A stretch of 64,000 nucleotides of DNA. Source: Paenibacillus phocaeensis. GTDB lineage: Bacteria; Bacillota; Bacilli; Paenibacillales; Paenibacillaceae. Location of the stretch: positions 458,195 to 522,194 of the forward strand of contig NZ_FCOQ01000018.1 in NCBI RefSeq assembly GCF_900021165.1. Reading direction: 5' to 3'. The notes under the pieces are model-generated. The model did not search any database. It saw nothing but the letters and a program-made list of their open reading frames with translations, and was not told the origin of the DNA. Shown in pieces: positions 1 through 7,848 of the stretch. Position 1 is the first letter of the stretch; every line of letters starts with the position of its first letter. A program made the position numbers and the translations under genes.

Positions 1-2
1 AG

Positions 3-1421
3 CCGCAGCGCGCTGCCGCCGATGCGGCCGTGGCTGCGGCCACCGAGCGGCTGGAACAGGCTGCGGCGCGCTGCGCCCAGAATCGTGAAGCCCTCGCCGC
101 TAAACAGCGCGAATGGGCTGAGCGGTACCCGAGCTTCACGCCGGAGGACGCCGCCCGGCTTATGGAGTCCTTTGCTGCCAAGGATCGGCTGGCGGACGAC
201 CTGCGGGGCAGACTGGCGGTGAGCGTGCCGTTCATCGAAGAGAAAACGGCGAAGATGCAGGCGCTGTCAGGCGAAATGATCGAGCTGGACAAGACGCTGG
301 TGCAGTGGGAAGTCCAGGAGCAGGGGAAACGGGAGCTGCAGCGGGAGAAGCAAGAGAGACTGCATGCGGTGGCCGGGGAGCGCCCGGTCGACGAGCTCCT
401 TGCCGAAGCGCGGGAGAAGCTGGCCACCCTTCGCCAACAGGCGGAAAGCGGCCGGGGCCGGCAGACGGAAACCGCTGCCCGCAGTCACGAACTGGCTAAG
501 GCGGAGGCGCTCGCCGTTCAAGCGGCCGCTGCCGCCCGGGAGCAGGAGGCGGAGCTTCACGCCCGCTGGCTTCAAGCGCTGGCGGCATCGCCCTTCGAGG
601 AGGAGGCCGCTGTGCTGGATCATCTGCTCGCCCCGGGAGAAGCGGATTCCATCACCGCGACGGTGCAACACCACCGCAGCCGAGAACAAGAGCTGGCGAT
701 CAGCCTCAGCGAGCTGGACGTGAAGCTGGCAGGACAAACGGTCAGCGACGAGGAATGGCAGTTCAGCGAAACGGCGCTAACCGCAGCGAAAGAGCAGGAT
801 GAGGCGGCGTTGCAGCGGAAGGCCCGTGCCGAGCGGGACTGGGAGGACCTGCAGGTCCGTCACGTTCGCTGGCAGGAGCTGGAATCGGCCCGCGTCCAGT
901 TGGAGCAGGAAGCCGGCCTGCTCGCCAAGCTGCAATCGGCGCTGCGCGGAAATGCATTTGTGGAATACGTCGCGGAGGAGCAATTGATGAACGTCAGCCA
1001 TGCCGCATCCCAGCGCTTGAGGTTCCTGACGAAGCAGCGGTATGCGCTGGAGACCGACTCCGGCGGCGGCTTCGTGATCCGCGACGACGCGAGCGGCGGC
1101 GTGAAGCGCCCGGTCGCAACGTTGTCGGGCGGGGAGACCTTCCTGGCTTCGCTGGCGCTGGCCCTGGCTTTGTCGGCGCAGATTCAGCTGCGCGGTCAAT
1201 ATCCGCTGCAGTTCTTCTTCCTGGACGAGGGGTTTGGAACCCTGGATCCGGAGCTGTTGGATACGGTCATCACATCGCTGGAGCACCTGCACCACGAACA
1301 TCTATCGGTGGGGATCATCAGCCATGTCGCGGAGCTGCGTTCGCGGTTGGCCCGCAAGCTGGTGGTTATTCCCGCGGAGAGCGGCGGCGCGGGTTCCCGC
1401 ATCGAATTGGAACGGTTGTAA
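3..1421 (+). CDS. sbcC: SbcC exonuclease ATPase subunit, C-terminal part (5' truncated by window edge)
   Basis: The frame is open from the first bases of the window, so the gene starts upstream; about 470 C-terminal residues of a protein usually near 1000-1100 residues are present. SbcC is the SMC/Rad50-like ATPase of the SbcCD nuclease, which cleaves DNA hairpins and processes double-strand-break ends. The visible part is a long charged coiled coil (E/A/R/Q rich) followed by the C-terminal ATPase lobe with the ABC-type signature LSGGETFLASLAL and the Walker B segment FFFLDEGFGTLD, then the D-loop/H-loop region ending IISHV. The expected partner sbcD would lie upstream, outside the window. 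Identity is secure from the motif pair and the coiled coil; only the N-terminal lobe is missing. Confidence 0.93.
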   Translation, partial: PQRAAADAAVAAATERLEQAAARCAQNREALAAKQREWAERYPSFTPEDAARLMESFAAKDRLADDLRGRLAVSVPFIEEKTAKMQALSGEMIELDKTLVQWEVQEQGKRELQREKQERLHAVAGERPVDELLAEAREKLATLRQQAESGRGRQTETAARSHELAKAEALAVQAAAAAREQEAELHARWLQALAASPFEEEAAVLDHLLAPGEADSITATVQHHRSREQELAISLSELDVKLAGQTVSDEEWQFSETALTAAKEQDEAALQRKARAERDWEDLQVRHVRWQELESARVQLEQEAGLLAKLQSALRGNAFVEYVAEEQLMNVSHAASQRLRFLTKQRYALETDSGGGFVIRDDASGGVKRPVATLSGGETFLASLALALALSAQIQLRGQYPLQFFFLDEGFGTLDPELLDTVITSLEHLHHEHLSVGIISHVAELRSRLARKLVVIPAESGGAGSRIELERL

Positions 1422-1448
1422 CGGAAATGTACGAAACGGAGGAGCGGC

Positions 1449-2192
1449 ATGAAAATACGGGTGCTGATCGCAGACGACAACTCTTTCATCCGAGAGGGAA
1501 TGCGGATCATCTTGAACAGCTTCGAGGAATTTGAGGTGGCGGAGACGGTGCAGGACGGCCAGGAGGCGGTTGATTACTGCCGCCGTCATCCGGTGGACGT
1601 TGCGCTGCTGGATGTGCGGATGCCGAACCTGAACGGCGTCGAGGCCACTCGGCTGCTCACCAAGGAGGGATTGGCGAAGCCGCTGATCCTGACCACCTTC
1701 GACGATGATGAATACATCATGGAGGCGATCCGCTCCGGAGCCAAAGGGTATTTGCTGAAAAACAACGACCCGGAGCGGATCCGCGACGCGATCAAGAGCG
1801 TGCATTACGGCCATAACGTCCTCCAGGACGTAGTGCTGGATAAGCTGAAGCAGTCGCTTGCCACAGGTGGAGCTCCTAAGGAGGAAGGCGCGCAGCCAAA
1901 GCCCGAATCCGCGGACGCCCGGGCAGACCTCCCCGCACCCGGTCTCCATTCGTCCGCTGCATCTGTCCCGGAAGGCTCCGGACCGCCGCCAATTGAGGTG
2001 GAACGGTTCACCGAACGGGAGCTGGAGGTCATGGCGCGAATTGCCAAGGGCTTGTCCAACAAGGAAATCGCCAAGGAGATTTTCATTTCCGAAGGGACTG
2101 TGGCCAATTACATTACGTCCATCCTGAACAAAACCGGGCTCGAGCATCGCACGCAAATCGCCATTTATTATCTGACCGGGAGGGTCCGCTAA
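1449..2192 (+). CDS. Response regulator, NarL/LuxR family
   Basis: A 247-residue two-component response regulator. The N-terminal receiver domain (about residues 1-125) has the acidic pair D9/D10, the phosphoacceptor D55 in LLDVRMPN, a Thr in ILTTF and the conserved Lys of YLLK (K104). A C-terminal LuxR-type helix-turn-helix begins near FTERELEVMARIAKGLSNKEIA. Between them is an unusually long, Pro/Ala/Ser-rich linker (about 140-180). It lies 27 bp after sbcC and only 3 bp before the histidine kinase gene, so the two are cotranscribed. The downstream ABC exporter is the obvious regulatory target, as in the B. subtilis lnr (yfi) locus, but that link is inference from context. Confidence 0.9.
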   Translation: MKIRVLIADDNSFIREGMRIILNSFEEFEVAETVQDGQEAVDYCRRHPVDVALLDVRMPNLNGVEATRLLTKEGLAKPLILTTFDDDEYIMEAIRSGAKGYLLKNNDPERIRDAIKSVHYGHNVLQDVVLDKLKQSLATGGAPKEEGAQPKPESADARADLPAPGLHSSAASVPEGSGPPPIEVERFTERELEVMARIAKGLSNKEIAKEIFISEGTVANYITSILNKTGLEHRTQIAIYYLTGRVR

Positions 2193-2195
2193 GCG

Positions 2196-3308
2196 ATGGA
2201 ACGATGGAGCATCGGCAACAGATGGCTTGTGCTGGGCCTGGCGGTAGCCTTGATTTATGCGGGTGAAGCCTCGCCGTCGCCGTGGCTGGTCTTGTTTGTT
2301 TTGCTATATCTGGCGCTGGATCTCACTGCGCTCCTGCTTCCCAAGGCGGCCTATCGGAATGCGATCTATGGGGGAATAGTCGTGTACAGCGCCTGCTGCG
2401 CGGTTTACGTCAACCCGGAGTTCGTGCTCCTGCTCCCGCTAAGCGCCTATGAAACGGCGAGAGGGACCGCGACGCGTGTCGTCATTACGGCATTGCTGGC
2501 GATCCCGCTGCTGTTCCTGGAGGGGGCGCTTGCCGTGGTCTACGCGTTTATTGTGGCGCTCAGCCTCCTCGCCGGGATCTGCGTCCATCGCCTTCTGCTG
2601 CGCCTGAGCCAGCAAGAGGAGCAACTGGACAAGCTGCGTCTGGATCAGCAGAAGCTGCGTAAGCAATTGCACGGCAACCAGGAGTTTATCCGGGCTTCGG
2701 AATACACCTTCAAGCTGGAGGAGCGGAACCGACTCTCTCAGGAGATTCACGACAGCATCGGTCATTCCATGACCGGGGCGCTGATCCAGATGGAAGCCGC
2801 CAAACGGGTGCTGCATCCCGATCCGGCGGGAGCGGAGAAGCTGCTGCAGAATGCGATCGGCATCGCCCAGGAATCGATTGAGCAGATTCGGCAAACGCTC
2901 AAGAACATGAAGCCCCCGGTGGAGCAGCTAGGGATTCATCGGTTGAGAAACGCCGTGGAGGCCTTCGGCAGCCGGTCCGGACTGCAGACCTCGTTCGTTC
3001 ACAGCGGGGAGCTTGAGCAGATTACGCCGCTTTATTGGAAGGTCATTCATGACAACGTGACGGAGGCGCTGACGAATACGGCCAAATACGGGGAGGCTAC
3101 CTCTGTGCAGGTCGAAGTGCGCGTGCTGGGCAAATGGATTCAAGCCGTCGTCACGGATAATGGCCGGGGACAAGCCAAAATCGTCAAAGGAATGGGGCTG
3201 CTCGGCATGGAGGAGCGGACGGCCGCGGTTAACGGCACCGTCATCGCGGACGGGTCGCACGGGTTCAAGGTGACGACCTTAATTCCATACGTTCCGCTTG
3301 CCGAATGA
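2196..3308 (+). CDS. Sensor histidine kinase, DegS/LiaS type (HisKA_3)
   Basis: A 370-residue membrane histidine kinase. Residues 1-130 form about five to six hydrophobic segments with very short loops, so it probably senses within or near the membrane rather than through a large external domain. A short coiled coil (about 135-170) leads to the HisKA_3 dimerization helix with the phosphoacceptor H185 in EERNRLSQEIHDSIGHSM. The ATPase lobe shows an N-box around residue 294 (TEALTNTAKYGE), DNGRG at 321-325 and GMGLLGMEER. It starts 3 bp after the response regulator stop and is surely its partner. The ligand cannot be told from sequence; intramembrane-sensing kinases next to exporters commonly respond to membrane-active antibiotics. 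Confidence 0.9.
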   Translation: MERWSIGNRWLVLGLAVALIYAGEASPSPWLVLFVLLYLALDLTALLLPKAAYRNAIYGGIVVYSACCAVYVNPEFVLLLPLSAYETARGTATRVVITALLAIPLLFLEGALAVVYAFIVALSLLAGICVHRLLLRLSQQEEQLDKLRLDQQKLRKQLHGNQEFIRASEYTFKLEERNRLSQEIHDSIGHSMTGALIQMEAAKRVLHPDPAGAEKLLQNAIGIAQESIEQIRQTLKNMKPPVEQLGIHRLRNAVEAFGSRSGLQTSFVHSGELEQITPLYWKVIHDNVTEALTNTAKYGEATSVQVEVRVLGKWIQAVVTDNGRGQAKIVKGMGLLGMEERTAAVNGTVIADGSHGFKVTTLIPYVPLAE

Positions 3309-3346
3309 AGAATCTCACCCGCCGGGGGTCCCGTCTCCGCGATAAT

Positions 3347-3392
3347 ATGAACTTTCTCATGCACAAAGGATGAACTTATGCACTGACATAAG
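3347..3392 (+). promoter_or_regulatory. Candidate response-regulator binding region upstream of ABC exporter
   Basis: Two related sites lie side by side: ATGAACT followed three bases later by TCATGCAC at 3347-3364, and ATGAACT followed directly by TATGCAC at 3370-3383. The second overlaps a perfect dyad CTTATG-N6-CATAAG (3375-3392). They sit immediately upstream of, and overlapping, the -35 region of the exporter promoter and just after the kinase gene, where a LuxR-type regulator would be expected to bind. Seen directly: the repeats and dyad. Inferred: that the neighbouring response regulator binds them. Confidence 0.45.
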
Positions 3393-3413
3393 GGCATCCT
3401 TTTTTTCTACAAT
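3383..3413 (+). promoter_or_regulatory. Promoter of ABC exporter operon
   Basis: A -35-like CTGACA (3383-3388) and a good -10 TACAAT (3408-3413) are separated by 19 bp, slightly longer than optimal, as is common for activator-dependent promoters. They are 36 bp before the start codon of the ATPase gene, and the candidate operator overlaps the -35. Confidence 0.5.
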
Positions 3414-3448
3414 AAGGTCAAGAACGAAGCAGGAATGGAGAGGTTGGA

Positions 3449-4384
3449 ATGAATGTATTGGAGATTCGCGATCTGACGAAGAAGTTCGGTGACTTTATCG
3501 CGGTTGATCATATGTCTCTATCGGTGAAGGAAGGAGAGATCTTCGGATTCCTCGGCTCCAATGGTGCCGGCAAGAGCACAACGATTCATCTGGTCGCCTC
3601 GCTGCTGCGCCCGACTGACGGGGAGATCCGCATCCTGGATAAGGATATCGCGAAGCACAGCCGATTCGCCAAAATGAATCTGGGGATCGTCCCGCAGGAT
3701 TTGGCGATTTATCAGGACATGACCGCTTATGAGAACGTGAAGTTCTTCGCCGGGCTGTACGGCTTGCGGGGAGCGGAGCTCAAGGAACGGGCCGAGGAAG
3801 CGCTGCAATTCGTCGGCTTGACGGATAAAGCCAAGAGCTATCCGAAGAACTTCTCCGGCGGGATGAAACGCCGGTTGAACATCGCTTGTGCCATTGCCCA
3901 CCGGCCTAAGCTGATCATCATGGATGAGCCGACGGTCGGGATCGACCCGCAATCGCGCAACTATATTCTGGCCTCTGTCCGCAAGCTGAATGAGATGGGC
4001 TGTACGATTATCTATACCAGCCATTACATGGAGGAAGTTGAAGAAATCTGCTCACGGATCGCCATCATCGATCACGGCAAGATTATCGCGGACGGGACGA
4101 AGGAGCAACTGATCGCCACGATCACCGACGTGAAGGAAGTGCGCATTGAGCTGAAGCAGGAGGGCGAAGCTTTCCTGGGGTTGATCCGGTCATTGCCCGG
4201 AGTGCGCACGGTAACGGCACAGGATGAAGTTATTCGGATCTATAGCGATCTGTCGGTGGATAACCTTAGCAGCATCCTGAAGCAACTGCTCGAGGGCGGT
4301 GCTGTCATCCGTTCTGTCGAGGAGCAGGACCCGAACCTGGAGACGGTATTCCTGACGCTGACGGGGCGAAATTTACGGGACTAG
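3449..4384 (+). CDS. ABC exporter ATP-binding protein (LnrL-like)
   Basis: A 311-residue ATPase of the ABC-2/drug-export type. Walker [10 protein letters not shown] is at 36-44, the Q-loop at VPQD, the signature [10 protein letters not shown] at about 135-144, Walker B LIIMDEP at about 155-161 and the switch His in [10 protein letters not shown]-terminal extension of about 90 residues after the ATPase core is typical of the DrrA/CcmA-like subfamily. It would energize the two permeases encoded directly downstream. The combination of response regulator, kinase, ATPase and two permeases matches the linearmycin exporter locus lnrJKLMN of B. subtilis, and the ATPase length fits; the transported compound here is not determined by the sequence. 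Confidence 0.88.
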   Translation: MNVLEIRDLTKKFGDFIAVDHMSLSVKEGEIFGFLGSNGAGKSTTIHLVASLLRPTDGEIRILDKDIAKHSRFAKMNLGIVPQDLAIYQDMTAYENVKFFAGLYGLRGAELKERAEEALQFVGLTDKAKSYPKNFSGGMKRRLNIACAIAHRPKLIIMDEPTVGIDPQSRNYILASVRKLNEMGCTIIYTSHYMEEVEEICSRIAIIDHGKIIADGTKEQLIATITDVKEVRIELKQEGEAFLGLIRSLPGVRTVTAQDEVIRIYSDLSVDNLSSILKQLLEGGAVIRSVEEQDPNLETVFLTLTGRNLRD

Positions 4385-4425
4385 AGCGCGGTCGTTAACC
4401 CGATCGCACAGGGAGGAGACACAAG

Positions 4426-5559
4426 ATGAATACATTATCGATTGCGCTCAAGGAGTTCAGGCGGGAGACGCGCAACCGTTGGACGTTGGTGTTTATGCTC
4501 GCGTTCCCGATCGTGCTGATGTTAATTCTCGGCACAGCCCTGTCGGACACCTTCAGCGGAACGGCGGAGATAGGCGACATTCACGTACTGGTTAAGGATC
4601 ATGGCGGAAACCCGGCCTTGACGCAAGCTTTTCAGGCTTTTGCCCAGGAAACCGCTGACATGGGATTGTCGTTCGAGCGGATCCCCCCGGATGTAGACGG
4701 TCAAAAGGAAGTTGAAACAGGCCATTACGACGAATACCTTGAGCTGGGGGACTCAGGCATATCGCTTTACTTAAGCGGGCGGAATGCTATCCAAAGCAAT
4801 GTCGTGCAAGGGTTGCTGACGGCGTTTGCGGAGCAATTCAATGCGGTTCTGGCCATTGAGAAGAACGCTCCCGGCCAGGCTGCCGAAGTTATGACCGCAG
4901 GTTCGGCGAATACGCGGGATTACATCGAGGAAACCTCAATCACCGCCGACCGGCAGCCGGGCTCGCTTGATTATTACGCGCTGGCTATGACCTCCATGAT
5001 TGCCTTCTGGAGCTCGATTTCTGCCAGCCGGCTGATCTCCGGTGAGATTCGGCAGGGGACGGGCATGCGTCTGGCGGCATCGCCGGTGCGCAAAGGCGAA
5101 ATTTTCGCCGGCAAGGTGCTTGGAAGTCTGTTGATTAACATGCTGTGTGTGCTCATCCTTATGGTTTTCAGTAAATTTGCCTTCAAGGCTTATTGGGGAG
5201 AACACTCGATTGCGGTGCTTACCGTATTGGGCTCAGAGGTTGTAATGGGCGTCAGTCTGGGGCTGGCGATCAGCTATGTGCTGAAAGATACGGCTACGCG
5301 GGGCGTGCTTATGATCCTTACTCAAGTGGCGGCATTCTTCGGCGGAGCGTATTTTCCCATGGGGGCGGATGAGAACTTGGGTCTGCTTGGTTACGCAGCC
5401 AATCTCTCGCCGATACGGTGGGTTAATATCGCGATAACACGGATGATCTATAACGATCAGGTCGCGGCAATGTGGCCGGTGGTGGTCTTGAATCTCAGTT
5501 TAGCCGCTGTGTTACTGCTCACGGCAGGGTGGATGATGCGGCGCAAGGAGGGGCTGTAA
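4426..5559 (+). CDS. ABC-2 type permease (LnrM-like)
   Basis: A 377-residue ABC-2 membrane protein. One hydrophobic helix near the N-terminus (about 23-45) is followed by a large extracytoplasmic domain (about 45-180) and then five or six membrane segments, the usual YhgE/YadH-type topology. The cytoplasmic coupling stretch reads RLISGEIRQGTGMRLAASPV, with the E-R-QGT pattern typical of exporter permeases. A strong ribosome binding site (GGGAGGAG) precedes the ATG. It lies 41 bp after the ATPase and is followed 1 bp later by a second permease, so a heterodimeric channel is likely. Confidence 0.86.
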   Translation: MNTLSIALKEFRRETRNRWTLVFMLAFPIVLMLILGTALSDTFSGTAEIGDIHVLVKDHGGNPALTQAFQAFAQETADMGLSFERIPPDVDGQKEVETGHYDEYLELGDSGISLYLSGRNAIQSNVVQGLLTAFAEQFNAVLAIEKNAPGQAAEVMTAGSANTRDYIEETSITADRQPGSLDYYALAMTSMIAFWSSISASRLISGEIRQGTGMRLAASPVRKGEIFAGKVLGSLLINMLCVLILMVFSKFAFKAYWGEHSIAVLTVLGSEVVMGVSLGLAISYVLKDTATRGVLMILTQVAAFFGGAYFPMGADENLGLLGYAANLSPIRWVNIAITRMIYNDQVAAMWPVVVLNLSLAAVLLLTAGWMMRRKEGL

Positions 5560-5560
5560 C

Positions 5561-6715
5561 ATGCTGAAAGATATAGGGTGGCTGGCTTCCCATATTCTGT
5601 GGACGACGTTTCGTAAACGCAAAAATTTGATTTTATATCTGGGCTTGCCGCTGGGCGGGATCTTGTTGACGGTCATCCTCTACGGCGGTGTCGGAGCGAC
5701 CGGACTGCGGGTTGGCGTCGTCAATCAGGACGGGAACCACAAGGTTGCAGCGGATACGATTCAATTTCTGGAAGGGCTCGATCAGATTCGCCTGACGGAA
5801 GTCACGGAGACGGAGCTGCGAGAACAACTCGCTTCCGGGGAGTTGGACAGCGGGCTTGTACTGGGAGAAGGCTATTCGCAAAGCCTGCTCGCCGGAGAGC
5901 CGGATCACCTCCGCATTCAGTCCGTCAAAGGCGCGCAAGTCACCGCCTACCTGAAGGCAATGTTATATAATTATACAGGAAACATGGCGGCCCTCAGCCG
6001 GGCAGCGCAGGGCGACGAGGCGAAATATGCGCAGCTTTACGCGGATTACCAGAACTCCGGCTTGAAACTGATCGTCCAGTCAGCCGACAGCTCCGGAGAG
6101 AAAAGGCAAGCCATGACCTATCTAACGATCGGCTTCCTGATCTTGTTCATGATGATGTCGGCGGTGAATTTGTCGGAATTGATTCTGAAAAGCCGGGAGG
6201 ACCGGACCTTCTTCCGTGTGATTTCCTCCCCGATCAACGCTAGAAATTTCGTGATCGCCAACCTTATGGTGAACTTGGTGGTAATGACGGTGCAGATCGC
6301 GGTTACCCTCTTCTTCATGGAGGAGGTGTTCCGAATCGATACCGGCATTCCGTTCGGGCAGATGGCGCTGCTTCTGATGCTGTTCTCCCTCGTCTCGATC
6401 AGCCTCTCGCTTGTGATCGTCGCCTTCTCCAAGAACAGCGGCGTATCCGGCGCATTGCAGAACATCATCATTACGCCGACTTGCCTGCTCGCGGGCTGCT
6501 TCTTCCCGAGCGAGATCATGCCGGAGACGGTGCGGCGGATTTCCGAGTTCATGCCGCAGCATTGGGTCCTGCAGTCGGTTGAAACGCTGCAGCAAGGCGA
6601 AGGCTTCGACCGGATTTGGTTTAACCTGACCGTGCTGGCCGCGTTCACCCTGGTGTTCTTTCTGCTCGCAGCCTACAAGATCGGACGCAACAACGACACG
6701 CGCAATTTCATATAA
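5561..6715 (+). CDS. ABC-2 type permease (LnrN-like)
   Basis: A 384-residue paralogue of the preceding permease with the same plan: an N-terminal helix (about 23-42), an extracytoplasmic domain (about 45-185) and a C-terminal bundle of five or six helices. The gene starts 1 bp after the upstream stop, so translation is coupled. It is the last gene of the exporter operon; no hairpin terminator follows, but an interspersed repeat with terminal inverted repeats begins directly at its stop codon and could end the transcript. Paired unequal ABC-2 permeases are characteristic of lipid- and antibiotic-exporting systems; the substrate is unknown. Confidence 0.86.
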   Translation: MLKDIGWLASHILWTTFRKRKNLILYLGLPLGGILLTVILYGGVGATGLRVGVVNQDGNHKVAADTIQFLEGLDQIRLTEVTETELREQLASGELDSGLVLGEGYSQSLLAGEPDHLRIQSVKGAQVTAYLKAMLYNYTGNMAALSRAAQGDEAKYAQLYADYQNSGLKLIVQSADSSGEKRQAMTYLTIGFLILFMMMSAVNLSELILKSREDRTFFRVISSPINARNFVIANLMVNLVVMTVQIAVTLFFMEEVFRIDTGIPFGQMALLLMLFSLVSISLSLVIVAFSKNSGVSGALQNIIITPTCLLAGCFFPSEIMPETVRRISEFMPQHWVLQSVETLQQGEGFDRIWFNLTVLAAFTLVFFLLAAYKIGRNNDTRNFI

Positions 6716-6890
6716 GGTAGTTCAAAAGTCGTCTTTTGATCATGAAGCTTTAACGATGAAGCGAATTCGACATCGAATCTTGAATTCAACCGGGCCTTCC
6801 GTTGCTCACGTAGCTACCACTACGCTCCGCTACTCAGTCCCTAGTTTCATCCAACCTTCTCGATGCTCAAAACCCGACTTTTGAACCTTT
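6716..6890. repeat. Interspersed repeat family B, copy 1, with terminal inverted repeats
   Basis: About 175 bp of non-coding DNA starting right at the stop codon of the permease. Its ends are inverted repeats: GTTCAAAAGTCG near the left end (about 6719-6731) matches CGACTTTTGAAC (about 6875-6886), and similarity continues inwards for about 25 bp with few mismatches. The interior carries a core, TCGAATCTTGAATTCA then CCGGGCC, and a segment TACGCTCCGCTACTC that recur in related form at 14.6 kb and, inverted and in part, at 16.2 kb. It looks like a small non-autonomous mobile element; no reading frame of its own is visible. Confidence 0.75.
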
Positions 6891-6929
6891 ATTAAAATGA
6901 CAACTCCCAGAAAAATAACATTTCAAGTA

Positions 6930-6943
6930 GTGATGTACATCAC
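6930..6943. promoter_or_regulatory. Perfect palindrome, candidate CRP/FNR-family site at -41.5
   Basis: GTGATGTACATCAC is a perfect 14-bp palindrome and, extended by flanking bases, fits the TGTGA-N6-TCACA pattern used by CRP and by B. subtilis-type Fnr with one mismatch. Its centre (6936.5) is 41.5 bp upstream of the start site inferred from the TATACT -10 box, the classic position for class II activation. The spacing makes a chance match less likely; the identity of the regulator is inferred. Confidence 0.6.
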
Positions 6944-6965
6944 AGATACAGTATCACCCTGCTGT

Positions 6966-6971
6966 TATACT
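6966..6971 (+). promoter_or_regulatory. -10 element TATACT of activator-dependent promoter
   Basis: TATACT at 6966-6971 has no good -35 hexamer at 16-18 bp, which is expected if an activator bound at -41.5 replaces it. The start site is predicted near 6978. Confidence 0.55.
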
Positions 6972-6977
6972 ACAGTT

Positions 6978-7106
6978 AGCCGACATCATATTTGCAAGCA
7001 CCCCGCCGGACGTATTGGTGACTGAGAACGAGATGCGATTTTCCGTCCAATACGTCCGTGCGAACAGCCAACTCAGTTATTGAGGACGCAGGGTGCTTCT
7101 TTTTTT
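6978..7106 (+). ncRNA. Candidate small structured RNA or leader with intrinsic terminator
   Basis: From the predicted start the transcript can form a long outer stem AAGCACCC (6996-7003) with GGGTGCTT (7091-7098) followed by a run of eight T, that is, an intrinsic terminator. Inside it is a perfect 11-bp hairpin GGACGTATTGG (7008-7018) with CCAATACGTCC (7047-7057). The 28-nt loop contains ACTGAG (7021-7026), complementary to CTCAGT (7072-7077), allowing a pseudoknot; CTCA/TGAG at 7072-7084 is a competing local hairpin. It is either an independent sRNA of about 125 nt or an attenuating leader of hit, whose start is 56 bp further on. I do not recognise it as a known RNA family. Confidence 0.55.
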
Positions 7107-7161
7107 TGTCCATTTTCGGTATGATGAGAAGTAGCAAATAGGATGCTGAGGAGGCTTTTCG

Positions 7162-7527
7162 ATGGAAAATTGCTTGTTTTGCAAAATCGTAGAAGGTTCA
7201 ATTCCCTCAAGTAAGGTTTACGAGGATGAACGCGTTCTCGTATTTCACGATATTCAGCCGGCTGCACCGGTGCATGTGCTGATCATCCCGAAGAAGCATA
7301 TCGCCTCGATGAATGATGTCGCTTCAGAGGATCTGGCTTTGATCGGCGAGATGCATCGGATCGCGCAGGAAACCGCGAAGCAACTGGGCGTTGCGGAGAG
7401 TGGATACAGGCTGATCAACAACTGCGGACCCGACAGCGGACAAGCGGTGGCGCATCTTCATTACCACCTGATCGGGGGCGCTAAGCTCGGCGCTCTGGTG
7501 CAATCTTCAAACTCGCACGCGCTCTAA
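7162..7527 (+). CDS. hit: HIT-family (histidine triad) nucleotide-binding protein
   Basis: A 121-residue Hint-type protein. It shows the N-terminal CLFCKIVEGSIPSSKVYED segment and the nucleotide-binding triad HLHYHLIGG near residues 98-106. Family members hydrolyse adenosine 5'-phosphoramidates and related AMP conjugates in the cytosol. The start is fixed by GAGGAGG about 9 bp upstream. A TATGAT box (about 7120-7125) overlapping the end of the preceding terminator could supply its own promoter; otherwise expression depends on read-through of the structured leader. A short A/T-rich inverted repeat (TCTAAAA/TTTTAGA) overlaps the stop codon. Confidence 0.95.
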   Translation: MENCLFCKIVEGSIPSSKVYEDERVLVFHDIQPAAPVHVLIIPKKHIASMNDVASEDLALIGEMHRIAQETAKQLGVAESGYRLINNCGPDSGQAVAHLHYHLIGGAKLGALVQSSNSHAL

Positions 7528-7570
7528 AACTTCTTTTAGAAATTGGAAGAGAAAAATGCGGGCGCTCAGG

Positions 7571-7600
7571 TTGACACCCTATTTCTCTTTCCCCTATAAT
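7571..7600 (+). promoter_or_regulatory. Promoter of rpsU-yqeY
   Basis: Consensus-quality vegetative promoter: TTGACA (7571-7576), 18-bp spacer, TATAAT (7595-7600). It is about 59 bp before the rpsU start codon, leaving a leader of roughly 50 nt. Confidence 0.85.
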
Positions 7601-7658
7601 GAAGTTTGATGAACCGTGTTATGCTCTTGGACGGTCTGGTCGGAGGGAGGGAAAACTG

Positions 7659-7832
7659 GTGTCTGAAACTAAAGTTCGCAAAAACGAGACAATTGATGCT
7701 GCACTTCGTCGCTTTAAACGTTCCATCGCGAAAGATGGAGTATTGGCTGAGGTGAAGAAACGTAAGCATTATGAAAAGCCAAGCGTAAAGCGCAAGAAAA
7801 AGTCCGAGGCTGCTCGTAAGAGAAAGTTTTAG
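7659..7832 (+). CDS. rpsU: 30S ribosomal protein S21
   Basis: A 57-residue very basic protein matching bS21, which binds the small subunit near the anti-Shine-Dalgarno region and helps initiation. The GTG at 7659 is chosen because GGAGGGAGGG lies just upstream and the encoded start, [20 protein letters not shown], aligns with the family N-terminus; a longer in-frame extension to 7599 would begin inside the promoter -10. The Lys/Arg-rich C-terminus ends [12 protein letters not shown]. It is followed 16 bp later by yqeY, the usual Bacillales pair. Confidence 0.97.
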   Translation: MSETKVRKNETIDAALRRFKRSIAKDGVLAEVKKRKHYEKPSVKRKKKSEAARKRKF

Positions 7833-7848
7833 GAGGATTTAATCAGCG

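Noticed and set aside
7659-7832. Longer rpsU starting at 7599
   Set aside because: That start codon lies within the promoter -10 region; the GTG at 7659 has the ribosome binding site and matches bS21 length.
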